Shown here: positions 19,013-28,078 of the stretch, in pieces
Layout: each line of letters begins with the position of its first letter
How positions within the stretch are numbered: position 1 is the first letter of the stretch
NCBI RefSeq assembly: GCF_007859755.1
Contig: NZ_SJPF01000002.1
Coordinates: forward strand, 267,729-331,728
Length of the DNA stretch: 64,000 bases
Reading direction: 5' to 3'
DNA from: Blastopirellula retiformator
Lineage (GTDB): Bacteria; Planctomycetota; Planctomycetia; Pirellulales; Pirellulaceae
Notes under the pieces: model-generated
Databases searched by the model: none
What the model was told of the DNA's origin: nothing
Seen by the model: the letters and a program-made list of their open reading frames with translations, nothing else
Translations under genes and position numbers: made by a program

Positions 19013-20142
19013 ACCGCCGTCGATTCTTGTCGATAGCGGCGGCCGGCGCCACGTTGCCAACAGTCGCTTGGTCCGTCGAAAGCGAAAAGTCCCGAGGCAT
19101 GGGAGAAGCGACGGTCGACCAGGCGATCGACTGGCTGATCGCACACCAGTCGGCCGATGGCGCTTGGCGATCGCGCACCTATTCGGAGTTGCGATCAGGT
19201 ATCGGCACGACAGCTCTGGCCGCCCTTGCGTTAGTTCGATCATGGAAAGCGACCGAGCCGAAAGTGGTCTCAGCACTTGGCAAGGGAGTGCAATTTCTCA
19301 AAGACCAATTCTCGCGAGATGATTCGTTGGGAGTTGGAGCCGACTATCCGACGTACGTCGCCGCGATGCTGATCATGGTGCTGATCGAATTGGAATCTAC
19401 CAGTGAGCGGGAACTTCGTGAACGTCTAGTTACGCAACTAATCGACCGACAGCGAATTGGTCGTCATGGCTATCTGCCTGGCGACGCCGATTTTGGCGGA
19501 TGGGCGCCTGGTTTGGAGGTCAAGGCCGATCCATCCGCGGCGGCCGCAAATATTTCGATCACTTCTCATGTCTTGCAGGCGCTACGCGCCGCCGATGCGA
19601 TCACGCCCGAAATGAGAACCTCCGCCGAGACTTATCTTCGGCGGCTGCAGTACAACGATCCGCAGTCGAAGCTGGTGGGAGGATTTACGTATACCGCGGC
19701 GTTCGACTCGCCCTTGAACAAGGCAGGCTTCGATGTCGCAACGAATGGGAAACGACATGCGCTGCCTTATCATTCGGCGACTTGCGACGGGCTGCTCGCG
19801 CTGGCGGCCTGCGACCCGCACCGACAAGACAACTCGTTTCGCTTGGCGACGTCGGCGTTAGCCGCAATGCCGTTGCCGCGGCTTTCCCGAGCGCCGGTCG
19901 ATGTGGGGCAGATCGACCGCGTCCAGGGAGGCTTGTTTTTCTACGCCGCCGCGGCCCTGTCGCGGTTGCCTTCATTGACGACGACAGGGCACGCGCGTCT
20001 CACCGTTTGGCATTCGCTGCGGCGGTCACAACAGGTTGATGGCTGCTGGCGAAATCCACTTCCCTGGATGCGAGAAGACGACCCGCTGGTCGCAACTAGT
20101 TTCGCGATTGAGGCAATGTCGGCGCTCAGTCGACCGAAGTAG
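19009..20142 (+). CDS. Tat-exported terpene-cyclase-fold protein
   Basis: A 377-residue protein starting MNRRRFLSIAAAGATLPTVA, a twin-arginine signal. The mature part contains alpha-alpha repeats (AIDWLIAHQSADGAWRSRTY and AALALVRSW near the N-terminus; SLRRSQQVDGCWRNPLPW near the C-terminus), as in prenyltransferase/squalene oxidase repeats. No DxDD motif is evident. It is translationally coupled to the Sec-exported paralogue upstream. Export of one partner by Sec and the other by Tat suggests the second folds before export. Confidence 0.7.
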   Translation: MNRRRFLSIAAAGATLPTVAWSVESEKSRGMGEATVDQAIDWLIAHQSADGAWRSRTYSELRSGIGTTALAALALVRSWKATEPKVVSALGKGVQFLKDQFSRDDSLGVGADYPTYVAAMLIMVLIELESTSERELRERLVTQLIDRQRIGRHGYLPGDADFGGWAPGLEVKADPSAAAANISITSHVLQALRAADAITPEMRTSAETYLRRLQYNDPQSKLVGGFTYTAAFDSPLNKAGFDVATNGKRHALPYHSATCDGLLALAACDPHRQDNSFRLATSALAAMPLPRLSRAPVDVGQIDRVQGGLFFYAAAALSRLPSLTTTGHARLTVWHSLRRSQQVDGCWRNPLPWMREDDPLVATSFAIEAMSALSRPK

Positions 20143-20168
20143 AAGGCAGCCAGCTTCAAATTGACGCC

Positions 20169-21515
20169 CTACTCCGATTTCAATCCGGCGGTGTTGACCG
20201 TGCGGACTTGGTAAGGGTTGGCGTCCCCGGCGACCGGCTTGACGGTGGCTTGCATCTTGGCAAGCGGAACCTGCGGCGTGTCGCTGTATTGCAGGCCTTG
20301 GTAAAGCGGGCGACCAAAGCGGTTGGTCGGCTTCTCAGGGACCTGAGCGACTTCTTCGCCATCGCGCTCAATCACAAAGTAGGCGACGCCGCTTTCCAGG
20401 TCGGCCATTGCGTCCCAGGTTAGCCGGTCGCCGTTGAGTTTCACATTGGTCGGCGTCGGCGGCGGCGTGTTGTCGGCTACCTTGGTGTCGGTCATGTACT
20501 GCAGCCAATCAGCGGCGACTTGCTTGCTTGGCAGCCAGATCGAAGTCGCCTTGTCTCCGTGATATTGGTTGGCGGGAACGGCGGCGGTCGCCTTGCCTTC
20601 ATCGGTTGGCAATGGCGCTAGATACGACTGCGAGACTGGGTACGGGCGAAGCGGCTGGCCCCCCTTTTCGGGCAAGCGAGCGGCCAGGCAAGCGTCAAAC
20701 CAGGGCATCGCCAGGTAACGTTGATTGCCGCACTCGTGACTGGTCAGCGGATCGATCGAAACGCCCAACAGGGCGCCTTGGCCACGCATCGCGGCGAAGA
20801 ACGTCTTGTTGCTTTTCCAAGCGCCCGAGAAACGGCCGTTGATGACGGTGACCCCTTCTTTGGTTCCGAGGTTGCACATCAGCGGCACGGCGAGGGCTTC
20901 CTGCGGCAATTCGTGCGGCTTGATGTTGCGGCCTTCAATCGCTTCAAACAATGGCACGCCCGAGCGCAGCCAAGCGGCGGCGATACGTTCTGGATGGAGC
21001 ATCACCATACCGCCGCACCAATGTCCGCCGCCGCTATGTCCCCACAGGGCCCAGGGGACGGTCGCCAGTTCGGGATGGCCGGCTTGCGCGCCAAGATCGA
21101 CCAGCGACTTTCGGAACGCAGCGTCCGAGCCGTTGCGGGGATCGCACCACATCTGGCAATCGGTTCCTTCCGGCTGTTCGTACGAGGCGGCCAGCAGCGC
21201 GCAGTCGTACTTGGCGGCCAGCGCTTGCCAGTGCAGGTCAAAGGCGCCGGTTTGTCCCGACTTGCATGACCCTTCGCCGCAACCATGCTGATGCACGATC
21301 ACGCCGCGAAGCGTCTTGATGTGGGGCGAAACCCACACGGTGTAGGCGACCGGATAGATCAGCTCGCCTGGTTTGTCCGAAGCTTCGTAGCGAACCCGAT
21401 AGTATGGGGGCGCGACTTCGGGCGGATTGTCATAAGGCGGGTTTTGAGCAAACAACGTCGCGGTCGAAACCAACAGCAGCGCTGCTGCAATCAGTGGGCG
21501 GTGGAAATGGAGCAT
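20169..21515 (-). CDS. Secreted alpha/beta hydrolase with C-terminal Fn3-like domain
   Basis: A 448-residue protein with a signal peptide ([17 protein letters not shown]). The hydrolase nucleophile elbow is visible as WGHSGGG near residue 160, after the segment [20 protein letters not shown]. This resembles secreted polyhydroxybutyrate depolymerase/feruloyl-esterase-type proteins. The final 90 residues ([20 protein letters not shown], then [16 protein letters not shown]) look like a fibronectin type III domain. The start was set at the ATG before the signal peptide. The open frame extends upstream into MITE copy B but that part is not coding. Confidence 0.75.
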   Translation of the reverse strand: MLHFHRPLIAAALLLVSTATLFAQNPPYDNPPEVAPPYYRVRYEASDKPGELIYPVAYTVWVSPHIKTLRGVIVHQHGCGEGSCKSGQTGAFDLHWQALAAKYDCALLAASYEQPEGTDCQMWCDPRNGSDAAFRKSLVDLGAQAGHPELATVPWALWGHSGGGHWCGGMVMLHPERIAAAWLRSGVPLFEAIEGRNIKPHELPQEALAVPLMCNLGTKEGVTVINGRFSGAWKSNKTFFAAMRGQGALLGVSIDPLTSHECGNQRYLAMPWFDACLAARLPEKGGQPLRPYPVSQSYLAPLPTDEGKATAAVPANQYHGDKATSIWLPSKQVAADWLQYMTDTKVADNTPPPTPTNVKLNGDRLTWDAMADLESGVAYFVIERDGEEVAQVPEKPTNRFGRPLYQGLQYSDTPQVPLAKMQATVKPVAGDANPYQVRTVNTAGLKSE

Positions 21516-21581
21516 GGTAAGCCAATGTTGAGGTGGAAGTGAAAATGGTGGTGGGGCACGAGGCGAAACGTCATCGCTTAG

Positions 21582-21730
21582 CTGCCTGTTGAAAAATGCC
21601 CTCGTGGCATTTTCCAACCTCGCCAGGCTCAGAGCATAGCTCTTCGCGGCTCGCAAAATAACGACTTACGTCGCTATTTTGGGATCGCATCCCTGCGATC
21701 ACGCAGCCTGTTGAGAAAATCAACGGACTG
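21582..21730 (+). mobile_element. 149-bp hairpin MITE, copy B
   Basis: Same length and ends as copy A. It is flanked by TTAG at 21578-21581 and 21731-21734. It lies just upstream of the hydrolase gene at 20169-21515, on the promoter side. Confidence 0.85.
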
Positions 21731-21734
21731 TTAG

Positions 21735-22369
21735 CCAAATTGCCAGCTGTTCAGCAGGCAGCCGTTAAGCGATGGCTTATGTAGCCGATTTGGGCGACTA
21801 TGACGTATCTACCTACGTCATAGTAAATATTAGCTGGCGAAACGCCGGAAAACTTCTCAAAAACTTTGCGCCGGCACTTGGATTTTTCTTTACCGGAGGG
21901 GGGGAGAAAGTTTAACCTCAGGGCGAAAGACAAAATATTACGCGAGTATATAAAAATTCGTTTCACGTAAGAATCGCTCGCTTCCCCCTCCTGTTCGACA
22001 AGCCCTGCAAACGACCTCCCTGGCGGATTCGATTCGCTTTTGGCAGTTGGCGAATCCTGTCTGACTCCCCGGCGAAACGTCCCTGTACGTTCGTCGCACC
22101 GCTTTCATTGCACGGCGCCGAAACCGGCGTTGCCCTTCTAGAGCGTTTTTCTGATAGCTGTAGCGTTTCTGGCGCTAGTGAGGCCAGCTGGTCAAGGCGA
22201 CCGAAGCAGGCGAATCCTCAAGATTCGTCGATGCAGGTCAACGCCGACCAGCGCGGCCGCAACCAGCCAGAACGATACAGATGGAGGAAAACCGCTCTAA
22301 CCTCCTATCGAGGTGACTTCTTGCGAGCGTACTAATTCTCCCACCTATCTTTTTTCTGGGGATCGTTCC
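21735..22369. other. Intergenic region without recognisable genes
   Basis: About 630 bp between MITE copy B and the DUF1559 gene. The first 250 bp are AT-rich and contain a small inverted repeat near 21790-21830 (TATGACGTA and TACGTCATA). The remainder shows no gene or strong hairpin. It probably contains the promoter of the DUF1559 gene. Confidence 0.4.
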
Positions 22370-23335
22370 ATGACGAAGCGCAAAGCATTTACGTTGGTCG
22401 AGCTGTTGGTGGTCATCGCCATCATCGGCGTTTTGATCGCACTTCTTCTCCCCGCAGTGATGATGGCCCGCGAGTCGGTTCGCCGCGCCCACTGCACCAA
22501 CAACCAAAAGCAGATGTTGTTGGCGATGCACAACTATATGGATATGACCGGCGGCAATATTCCCCGCGGCGTGACGGTCGATCACACCACCACCGCGTCG
22601 ACCTGCGGCGGCGACGACAACAATCCGTACGCCCATACGATTCACACCTTCCTGCTTCCCTTCCTGGAACAGCAGAACCTGTTTGATCAGGTCGACTTTT
22701 TGTATGGCATGAAGGCGTCGCAGAACGCCGGGGTACGCCGGACGCGAGTATCGGCCTACGAGTGTCCCAGCGCCGAGATCGGGCCTTACCTGGCGACCGA
22801 TGGTCCGAACAACTATCCGGTCTCGATGTCGAGCCATGGTTACGGCCAGTGTGGACGATATAGCCCGCCCAACGGCGGCGTCTTTGCGATCTTTTGGGGG
22901 CTAAAACATACCTTCGATGGCTCAACCCCGTTGCCGCTGGACCAGGCGAAGCTGGTCGCGCCCGAAATGCGAATGACGCGGATCACCGACGGGCTAAGTA
23001 ACACGATGGTGATCGGCGAATTTGCGCCGGGCCGCGACTACGTGCTGGAGAACGGCGTCAGCAAATGGCAGTTTGCCCGCAGTTGGTTCAACGGGCAAAG
23101 CGTTTCGAGCATCGGCTATACGATCAACGCGAATGGAACCCCGAATAGCCCGAAGGCGACGTGGGGCTCCAGCACTTGGGCCCGCAATCTGTCGACCGTC
23201 GGCAGTTTTCACCCGGGCGGAGTGAATGGGGGTTTCATGGACGGCAGCGTCCGCTTCATCCCCGACACAGTCGACGGCCAAATGTGGTTTGCCATGGGAA
23301 CGCCCAATGGCGGAGAAGTGATTCAGTTTCCGTAG
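22370..23335 (+). CDS. DUF1559 pilin-like secreted protein
   Basis: A 321-residue protein with the type IV pilin-like N-terminus typical of planctomycete DUF1559 proteins (KRKAFTLVELLVVIAIIGVL), a prepilin peptidase site after a short basic leader. The C-terminal signature is HPGGVNGGFMDGSVRFI. These large families are thought to form extracellular or membrane-tethered assemblies via the pilin-type helix. The ATG follows GGGGA about 8 bases upstream. It is followed 24 bp later by a small lipoprotein-type gene, a pairing repeated at 46768-48365. Confidence 0.88.
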   Translation: MTKRKAFTLVELLVVIAIIGVLIALLLPAVMMARESVRRAHCTNNQKQMLLAMHNYMDMTGGNIPRGVTVDHTTTASTCGGDDNNPYAHTIHTFLLPFLEQQNLFDQVDFLYGMKASQNAGVRRTRVSAYECPSAEIGPYLATDGPNNYPVSMSSHGYGQCGRYSPPNGGVFAIFWGLKHTFDGSTPLPLDQAKLVAPEMRMTRITDGLSNTMVIGEFAPGRDYVLENGVSKWQFARSWFNGQSVSSIGYTINANGTPNSPKATWGSSTWARNLSTVGSFHPGGVNGGFMDGSVRFIPDTVDGQMWFAMGTPNGGEVIQFP

Positions 23336-23359
23336 TGAGCCATTTTCAGGAGATTGGTC

Positions 23360-23734
23360 ATGAATTGGAAAAGCATCTGCCTGACGATGGCGCTGGTATC
23401 GGTGATAGCCGGCGCCTGTAGCCAACGGGCGGTGGTCGAGAAACTGGTTAACGTCTCTGGCTCGATCACGATGAACGGCAAGCCTTGCCGGGGAGCGGAG
23501 GTCACCTTCAAGTCGCCCCACACGCGAACGATGGGCCGCGGCGTGACCAACGGAAAAGGAGAGTTCACGGTCGTTGAACTGATGCCGGGCGAGTACACCG
23601 TCAGCGTGCTGCGGATGTCGATGGATGGCCAGGGAATCGCCGCCGAGTTTGAAGCCTACGCCGGCAATGAAAGCCCGTTACAGGCGGTCGTGTCGGAGGA
23701 ACAAACGACGTTTGAGTTCCAGCTCGGCATGTAG
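23360..23734 (+). CDS. Small secreted protein with carboxypeptidase-regulatory-like fold
   Basis: A 124-residue protein with a signal peptide ending near a possible lipobox (VIAGAC). The mature part (VSGSITMNGKPCRGAEVTFK, then VTNGKGEFTVVELMPGEYTV) has the pattern of a CarboxypepD_reg-like beta-sandwich. The ATG was chosen for AGGAG seven bases upstream. It directly follows a DUF1559 gene, as does the analogous lipoprotein at 46768-47244; the pair probably functions together at the cell surface. Confidence 0.7.
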   Translation: MNWKSICLTMALVSVIAGACSQRAVVEKLVNVSGSITMNGKPCRGAEVTFKSPHTRTMGRGVTNGKGEFTVVELMPGEYTVSVLRMSMDGQGIAAEFEAYAGNESPLQAVVSEEQTTFEFQLGM

Positions 23735-23832
23735 GCCAAGCTCGACTATTAGAATCCAGACCGTTGGATGAGGAGACCTGGGGGCGCGGGATCGTGCGCA
23801 CGTCGCAACTTCGATTCCGCCCCCCTTCTCCC

Positions 23833-25914
23833 CTACTTCACTGGCAACAGCTGCAGCGCGTCGCAAATCACAAAGCCTTCGGTACCTTCGTTGCTGATGG
23901 TGATCGTGGTCTCTTTGCCGGCTGGCAAATCGATCGTCGCCACCGTGCGGAACCGCTCACCGGCGTCCAGGTCTAGCGTTTCGTCCGCCAACACGACCTG
24001 ACGTTTGCCGTCGGTTTCGATGGTAATCGGCACATTTGCGGCGCGCGTCGGATGGGGCGAGTAGGCGAGACGCAGCCCGTACTTGCCCGCCTTGGGGATC
24101 TCAGGCCGAAAGACCAACTTGCGAGTCCCCTTCCCTTCATCGCCGTCATGGACGTAACCTTGATGGACAAAGGGCCGGAAATTGGTCGAGTGCGACCAGA
24201 CGCCGATCTTTTCGGCCTGATCATCGTCCAGCACGATCCCATTCAGCTTGTTAAGGGGAATCGCCTGGGCGAGCGGCTTCGGTTTCGGCATGGGGGGCAA
24301 CGGCAACAGGTCGAGCGCTTGCCCGGCCGCTTGCAGATGTTCTTTCAGTTCGGAATAGGGTAGCTTTTGAACGGCGACCTGCCGCTTGGCCGCCATCGCG
24401 GCGGCGATCCCGGCGCTTTGGCCGAGCATGATCCAGGTCGGCTCAACCCGCACCGAACTGAGGGCGACATGCGACGCTGACAGGGCGACCGGCACTAACA
24501 GATTGTCGCAGTCCAGCTCCTGCGGCGTGATCGCACGATACGGCACTTGATAGGCGTAACCGACGCGGCGGCCAGGGATGCGAACCGGGAAGATCGTCCC
24601 TTCGTTGACATAGCCTTTGCCATCGTCGCTTGGCACGCGCTGCACGTCATGCGAGTCGATCGGAAACGAACTGACCCCGATCGAATCTTCATGCGGCAAC
24701 TGCTCTAGCACGTCGCGCTGCGTCAGGACATAACGCCCCAGCATGCGACGCCCTTCCCGCACGTACAACACCGGCGGAAAATGGCCCCACTTGGCGAACT
24801 CGTCACGGCAATAGCCCATCTGCTGCATTTCGGCCTGCAGGTTCTCAGGCATGCTGGGATCATTCGCCATGAACCAGAATAGCCCTTCGGTGTAGTCGCG
24901 ATGATCTTGTTGAATCTGGCGGCGCTCGGCGTAAGAGGCTTCGCACCACTCGTTCGGTCCACCGACTAAGCCAATCGAGACTTGCCCGCCAATACTGTTG
25001 TTGCCGTCTAGCTTGTTCCCCGGTAGCGGATACAAATCGAACAAGAGCCGCCGCGGCGGATGCGCGGTCACGTACCGCCGGACCAACTCGTATCGCGCCG
25101 GATCATAATTGGCGGGTTTTTCAATCGCCACGCGATTGGCCGGATCTTTGGTCAGACACAAGCGAAAGCTGTAGGTCATCACCCGCTGGTCGCCCGCTTC
25201 GACATCTCCGGCGCTCTTGGCGGTCATCAGCGGGAGCAGATCGCCATTGTCGTCATACGGATTGACGTTGGTCACCACCGACTTGGGGAACTGCCGGCCG
25301 GCAAGCGACTCGCCATACTTGTCCCGGCTTTCGCGACCGATCGTCCAGGGGACGCCAGCCTTCGCCATCAAGTCCCCTTCGTAGGTGGCGTCGACGAAGG
25401 TCTGGGCGCGAAAGGCGCCTTGGTTGGTGGTGATGCGGACGATCTTACTAGTCCGCTTTTCGACATCGACCAGTTTTTCGCTAAGGAAAACCTGGACGCC
25501 CGCCTCTTGCAGCATCTCGTGAAAGACGTTCTCAGCGACATGCGGTTCGTAGGTCCAGGACGAATGGTCTTTCACCTTGACCTGATACGGCAATTTGACG
25601 CCGCGCGCGACATACTTCTTTTCGATGCGCTGATGGATCTCCTCGAACAGGCCCAGCAACACGCGTCGGTCGGTTTGGTTCGAGTCGCTAAAGCTCAGTC
25701 CGCTGCTCATCACACCGCCGACGATGTCGAGCGGCTCGACCAGGGCGACCGAGACCTCTTTTTCGCGGGCAGCGGCGACCGCGGCCGCAACCCCGCCAGG
25801 CGTAGCGCCAAACACGACCACATCAAACGTGCGATCAGGCGAAGCCGGCGGAGCGGCGAAAACGGAACCAGTCAGCAGCAGCGTAGCGATCAGCGAAGTA
25901 AGCGGCGATTTCAC
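23833..25914 (-). CDS. Secreted FAD-dependent oxidoreductase with golvesin-like C-terminus
   Basis: A 693-residue protein: signal peptide (SLIATLLLTGSVFAAPP), FAD/NAD-binding Rossmann motif (VVVFGATPGGVAAAVAAARE), the family motif TFVDATYEGDLMAKAGVPW, and C-terminal FAD contacts (SAGIAAAMAAKRQ). Residues from about 560 form an extra domain (VPITIETDGKRQVVLADETL, then GTEGFVICDALQLLPV) resembling the golvesin/Xly carbohydrate-binding beta-sandwich. Members of this family are abundant in planctomycetes and often linked to polysaccharide use. It is followed by a paralogous oxidoreductase in the same orientation. Confidence 0.82.
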   Translation of the reverse strand: MKSPLTSLIATLLLTGSVFAAPPASPDRTFDVVVFGATPGGVAAAVAAAREKEVSVALVEPLDIVGGVMSSGLSFSDSNQTDRRVLLGLFEEIHQRIEKKYVARGVKLPYQVKVKDHSSWTYEPHVAENVFHEMLQEAGVQVFLSEKLVDVEKRTSKIVRITTNQGAFRAQTFVDATYEGDLMAKAGVPWTIGRESRDKYGESLAGRQFPKSVVTNVNPYDDNGDLLPLMTAKSAGDVEAGDQRVMTYSFRLCLTKDPANRVAIEKPANYDPARYELVRRYVTAHPPRRLLFDLYPLPGNKLDGNNSIGGQVSIGLVGGPNEWCEASYAERRQIQQDHRDYTEGLFWFMANDPSMPENLQAEMQQMGYCRDEFAKWGHFPPVLYVREGRRMLGRYVLTQRDVLEQLPHEDSIGVSSFPIDSHDVQRVPSDDGKGYVNEGTIFPVRIPGRRVGYAYQVPYRAITPQELDCDNLLVPVALSASHVALSSVRVEPTWIMLGQSAGIAAAMAAKRQVAVQKLPYSELKEHLQAAGQALDLLPLPPMPKPKPLAQAIPLNKLNGIVLDDDQAEKIGVWSHSTNFRPFVHQGYVHDGDEGKGTRKLVFRPEIPKAGKYGLRLAYSPHPTRAANVPITIETDGKRQVVLADETLDLDAGERFRTVATIDLPAGKETTITISNEGTEGFVICDALQLLPVK

Positions 25915-25950
25915 GAGGGCCTTCTCCTGGAGACGAATGGATGCGGGGCG

Positions 25951-27858
25951 TTATTGCTTGGCCTGCAGAAGTTCGCGCCATTTTGGATTGTTCGCTTTGT
26001 AATCCTGGAAGGATGCGTACTCCTTGCCGTCGATGTGGCCGCTGTTGTCGGCGTCGATGAAGGCGAACAGCCAATCGTAGCCCGGCTTGCCGACGCTCCA
26101 CTCGGCGGCGCAGACCAACGAGTCGTCATCCTGGTCGCATTCTTTCAACAAGGTAGCAAAGTCGAGCCGAGCGCCGCCGGAACCTCCGTTCTGGTCGACG
26201 GCCGGATCCCATTGCAGCTTCTGTCCGGCGGCAGCCAGCGAGCCGGCGAACTTTTGCATGTCGATCTCTTGGACCGGCTTCGCTTCTGCGATTGCCTGGG
26301 CGGCGGCGATGCCTGCCGATTCGCCGGCGATCATGAAGACCGGCTCCATTCGGGCAGACGCATATCCCAGGTGCGTCGCCGAGAAACAAATCGGAACCAG
26401 CAGATTCGTACATTGGTCGGCCTGGGGCGTGATCGCTCGATACGAAACAGGATACGGCACATTGGTCGGCCCCTTACTTCCGCCGACAAACATGTTTCCT
26501 TCGTTGGCGACGAAGGTCTTGTCTCCTTCTTTCACGATGATACGGCGGGACGGATAGGTATCGATGCCATACTGGGCGAGTGCGACCGGGTCTTCCACCT
26601 GGCGGCGGTTGTAGACGTCATGCTCGGTAATCGTATAGCGTCCCTTCAAGCGGCGGGCGATGCGAATGTAAAGCTGATGCGGCCAGCCGGCGGTGTCGGG
26701 ATGATACCGGCCATCGAATCCGAGCTGAGCGACCTCGTCACGATACGACTGCGGCACGCGAGCATCGGTCGCCATGAAATGACGCAGGCCAGCCAAATAG
26801 TCGCGATGCGCCTTCCAGACGCCGGCCTTGTCGGCATAGTCGCCGGCGGCGTACTCTTGGCTGATCCCCAGCGGCGCCATCGAGATTAACGAATCGCGCT
26901 GATAGTTCCATTCCCGCGAATTCCGCCAGCCCGGCCAGATGCCGATTAGCCGCTTCCGCAGTTTCTCCGGATCGCTTTCTTGTTCGGCCAAATAGGCGAC
27001 GTAGCGACCGACCAGCTCGTAATCTTCCGCCGCATAGTCGGCAGGAACCGGAATTGGCAGGCGATGCTGCGGATCGTTGGTCGTGTAGTAGCGATAGTTG
27101 TAGGCCTGGGTATGTTGATCCCCAGCGCCAATCGGCAACCCATGATCGGCTTTGACCATCGATAGCAAACCGCTTGCGGGATCGCCCGCGATGCGATAGG
27201 GATCGATCGGCGTTTTCTGCACCACGGGGCGAACGCCGGCTGCCTGCTCGTCAAACTCTTCGGCCGATTCGCGTCCCACGCGATATTCGCAACCCGCGGC
27301 GGCCAATAGATCCCCTTCGTAACCAGCGTCGATGAAGACTTTGGCCGTGATGCGCAGATCGTCGCGTTGGGTAGGTTCGGCGGGCGGGCAGCCGGTTTCG
27401 TCGAACGGGGCGAGATCAAAGCTGGCGGTCTGGATCGCGGCGTCTTTCGTTTGGCAGGCGCCGATCCGATGTTCAAAGATCACCGGGATTTCGTACTGAT
27501 CGAGCAGCACCTGAAAATCCGCGCGAATTTGTTTCGGGCTAAGCTCGGCGGTCGAAAGTCGCCGACCCTCCTTGGGTTGACCCAGGCTTTTCAGCAGCGG
27601 CTTCGTCATTCCGCCGGTCGCCGCATAGTTGGGACAGTCCTGCATCGGCTTCAGCCCGGCGCCCAGCACGCCGCCGATCCAGCGACTTGGTTCGACGATC
27701 ACGACCTCGCGTCCCGCCTTCTTCACGGCAATTGCCGCCAAGATCCCAGACGGAGTCGCAGCATAGACGCAGACGTCGGTTTTGACGTCTCGCGCCGCGG
27801 CGGAAGCGAACGAAGCGAAGGTCAAGAGAAACAGCAGCGAACCAGTGGTGAGTTTCAT
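25951..27858 (-). CDS. Secreted FAD-dependent oxidoreductase with EF-hand tail
   Basis: A 635-residue paralogue of the neighbouring oxidoreductase: signal peptide (LLFLLTFASFASAAA), nucleotide-binding motif (VCVYAATPSGILAAIAVKKA), VFIDAGYEGDLLAAAGCEY, and the C-terminal ESAGIAAAQAIAE segment. Instead of a golvesin-like domain it ends with a calcium-binding EF-hand pair; the clear loop is DADNSGHIDGKEY and the weaker one is CDQDDDSLVCAAEW. The start is the ATG before the signal peptide. EF-hands suggest calcium-dependent stability outside the cytoplasm. It is the promoter-proximal gene of the pair. Confidence 0.82.
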   Translation of the reverse strand: MKLTTGSLLFLLTFASFASAAARDVKTDVCVYAATPSGILAAIAVKKAGREVVIVEPSRWIGGVLGAGLKPMQDCPNYAATGGMTKPLLKSLGQPKEGRRLSTAELSPKQIRADFQVLLDQYEIPVIFEHRIGACQTKDAAIQTASFDLAPFDETGCPPAEPTQRDDLRITAKVFIDAGYEGDLLAAAGCEYRVGRESAEEFDEQAAGVRPVVQKTPIDPYRIAGDPASGLLSMVKADHGLPIGAGDQHTQAYNYRYYTTNDPQHRLPIPVPADYAAEDYELVGRYVAYLAEQESDPEKLRKRLIGIWPGWRNSREWNYQRDSLISMAPLGISQEYAAGDYADKAGVWKAHRDYLAGLRHFMATDARVPQSYRDEVAQLGFDGRYHPDTAGWPHQLYIRIARRLKGRYTITEHDVYNRRQVEDPVALAQYGIDTYPSRRIIVKEGDKTFVANEGNMFVGGSKGPTNVPYPVSYRAITPQADQCTNLLVPICFSATHLGYASARMEPVFMIAGESAGIAAAQAIAEAKPVQEIDMQKFAGSLAAAGQKLQWDPAVDQNGGSGGARLDFATLLKECDQDDDSLVCAAEWSVGKPGYDWLFAFIDADNSGHIDGKEYASFQDYKANNPKWRELLQAKQ

Positions 27859-27967
27859 GGGGGCTCCCAGGTATAGGCCGAAACGCAAGTGAGGGAAATG
27901 CGTCCGCAAGTCGGCAATTAGGTAGGAATGACTATCCTACTCTCAAATCGAGGGAGATTCGACTATG

Positions 27968-28078
27968 GAATAGTAGCCCAAAAGGTGCGAGCCTAAAATC
28001 TAGGCGATTTGGCGACTCCAGAAGAATGGAACACGGAGGCCTCGGATGAATCGCGGAATAGCACGGTAGGAAACAAAG
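27968..28078. repeat. Left boundary repeat of serine-recombinase element
   Basis: Contains GAATAGTAGCCC (27968-27979) and, inward, GAAGAATGGAACACGGAGGC followed by a degenerate CGGATGAAT and CACGGTAGG. The same modules in inverted order and orientation lie at 33395-33500. The C-terminal codons of the recombinase at 27993-30185 run into this repeat. Confidence 0.6.

Noticed and set aside
25060-26889. 609-codon plus-strand frame across both FAD oxidoreductase genes
   Set aside because: It spans the junction of two well-recognised minus-strand genes and shows no domain.
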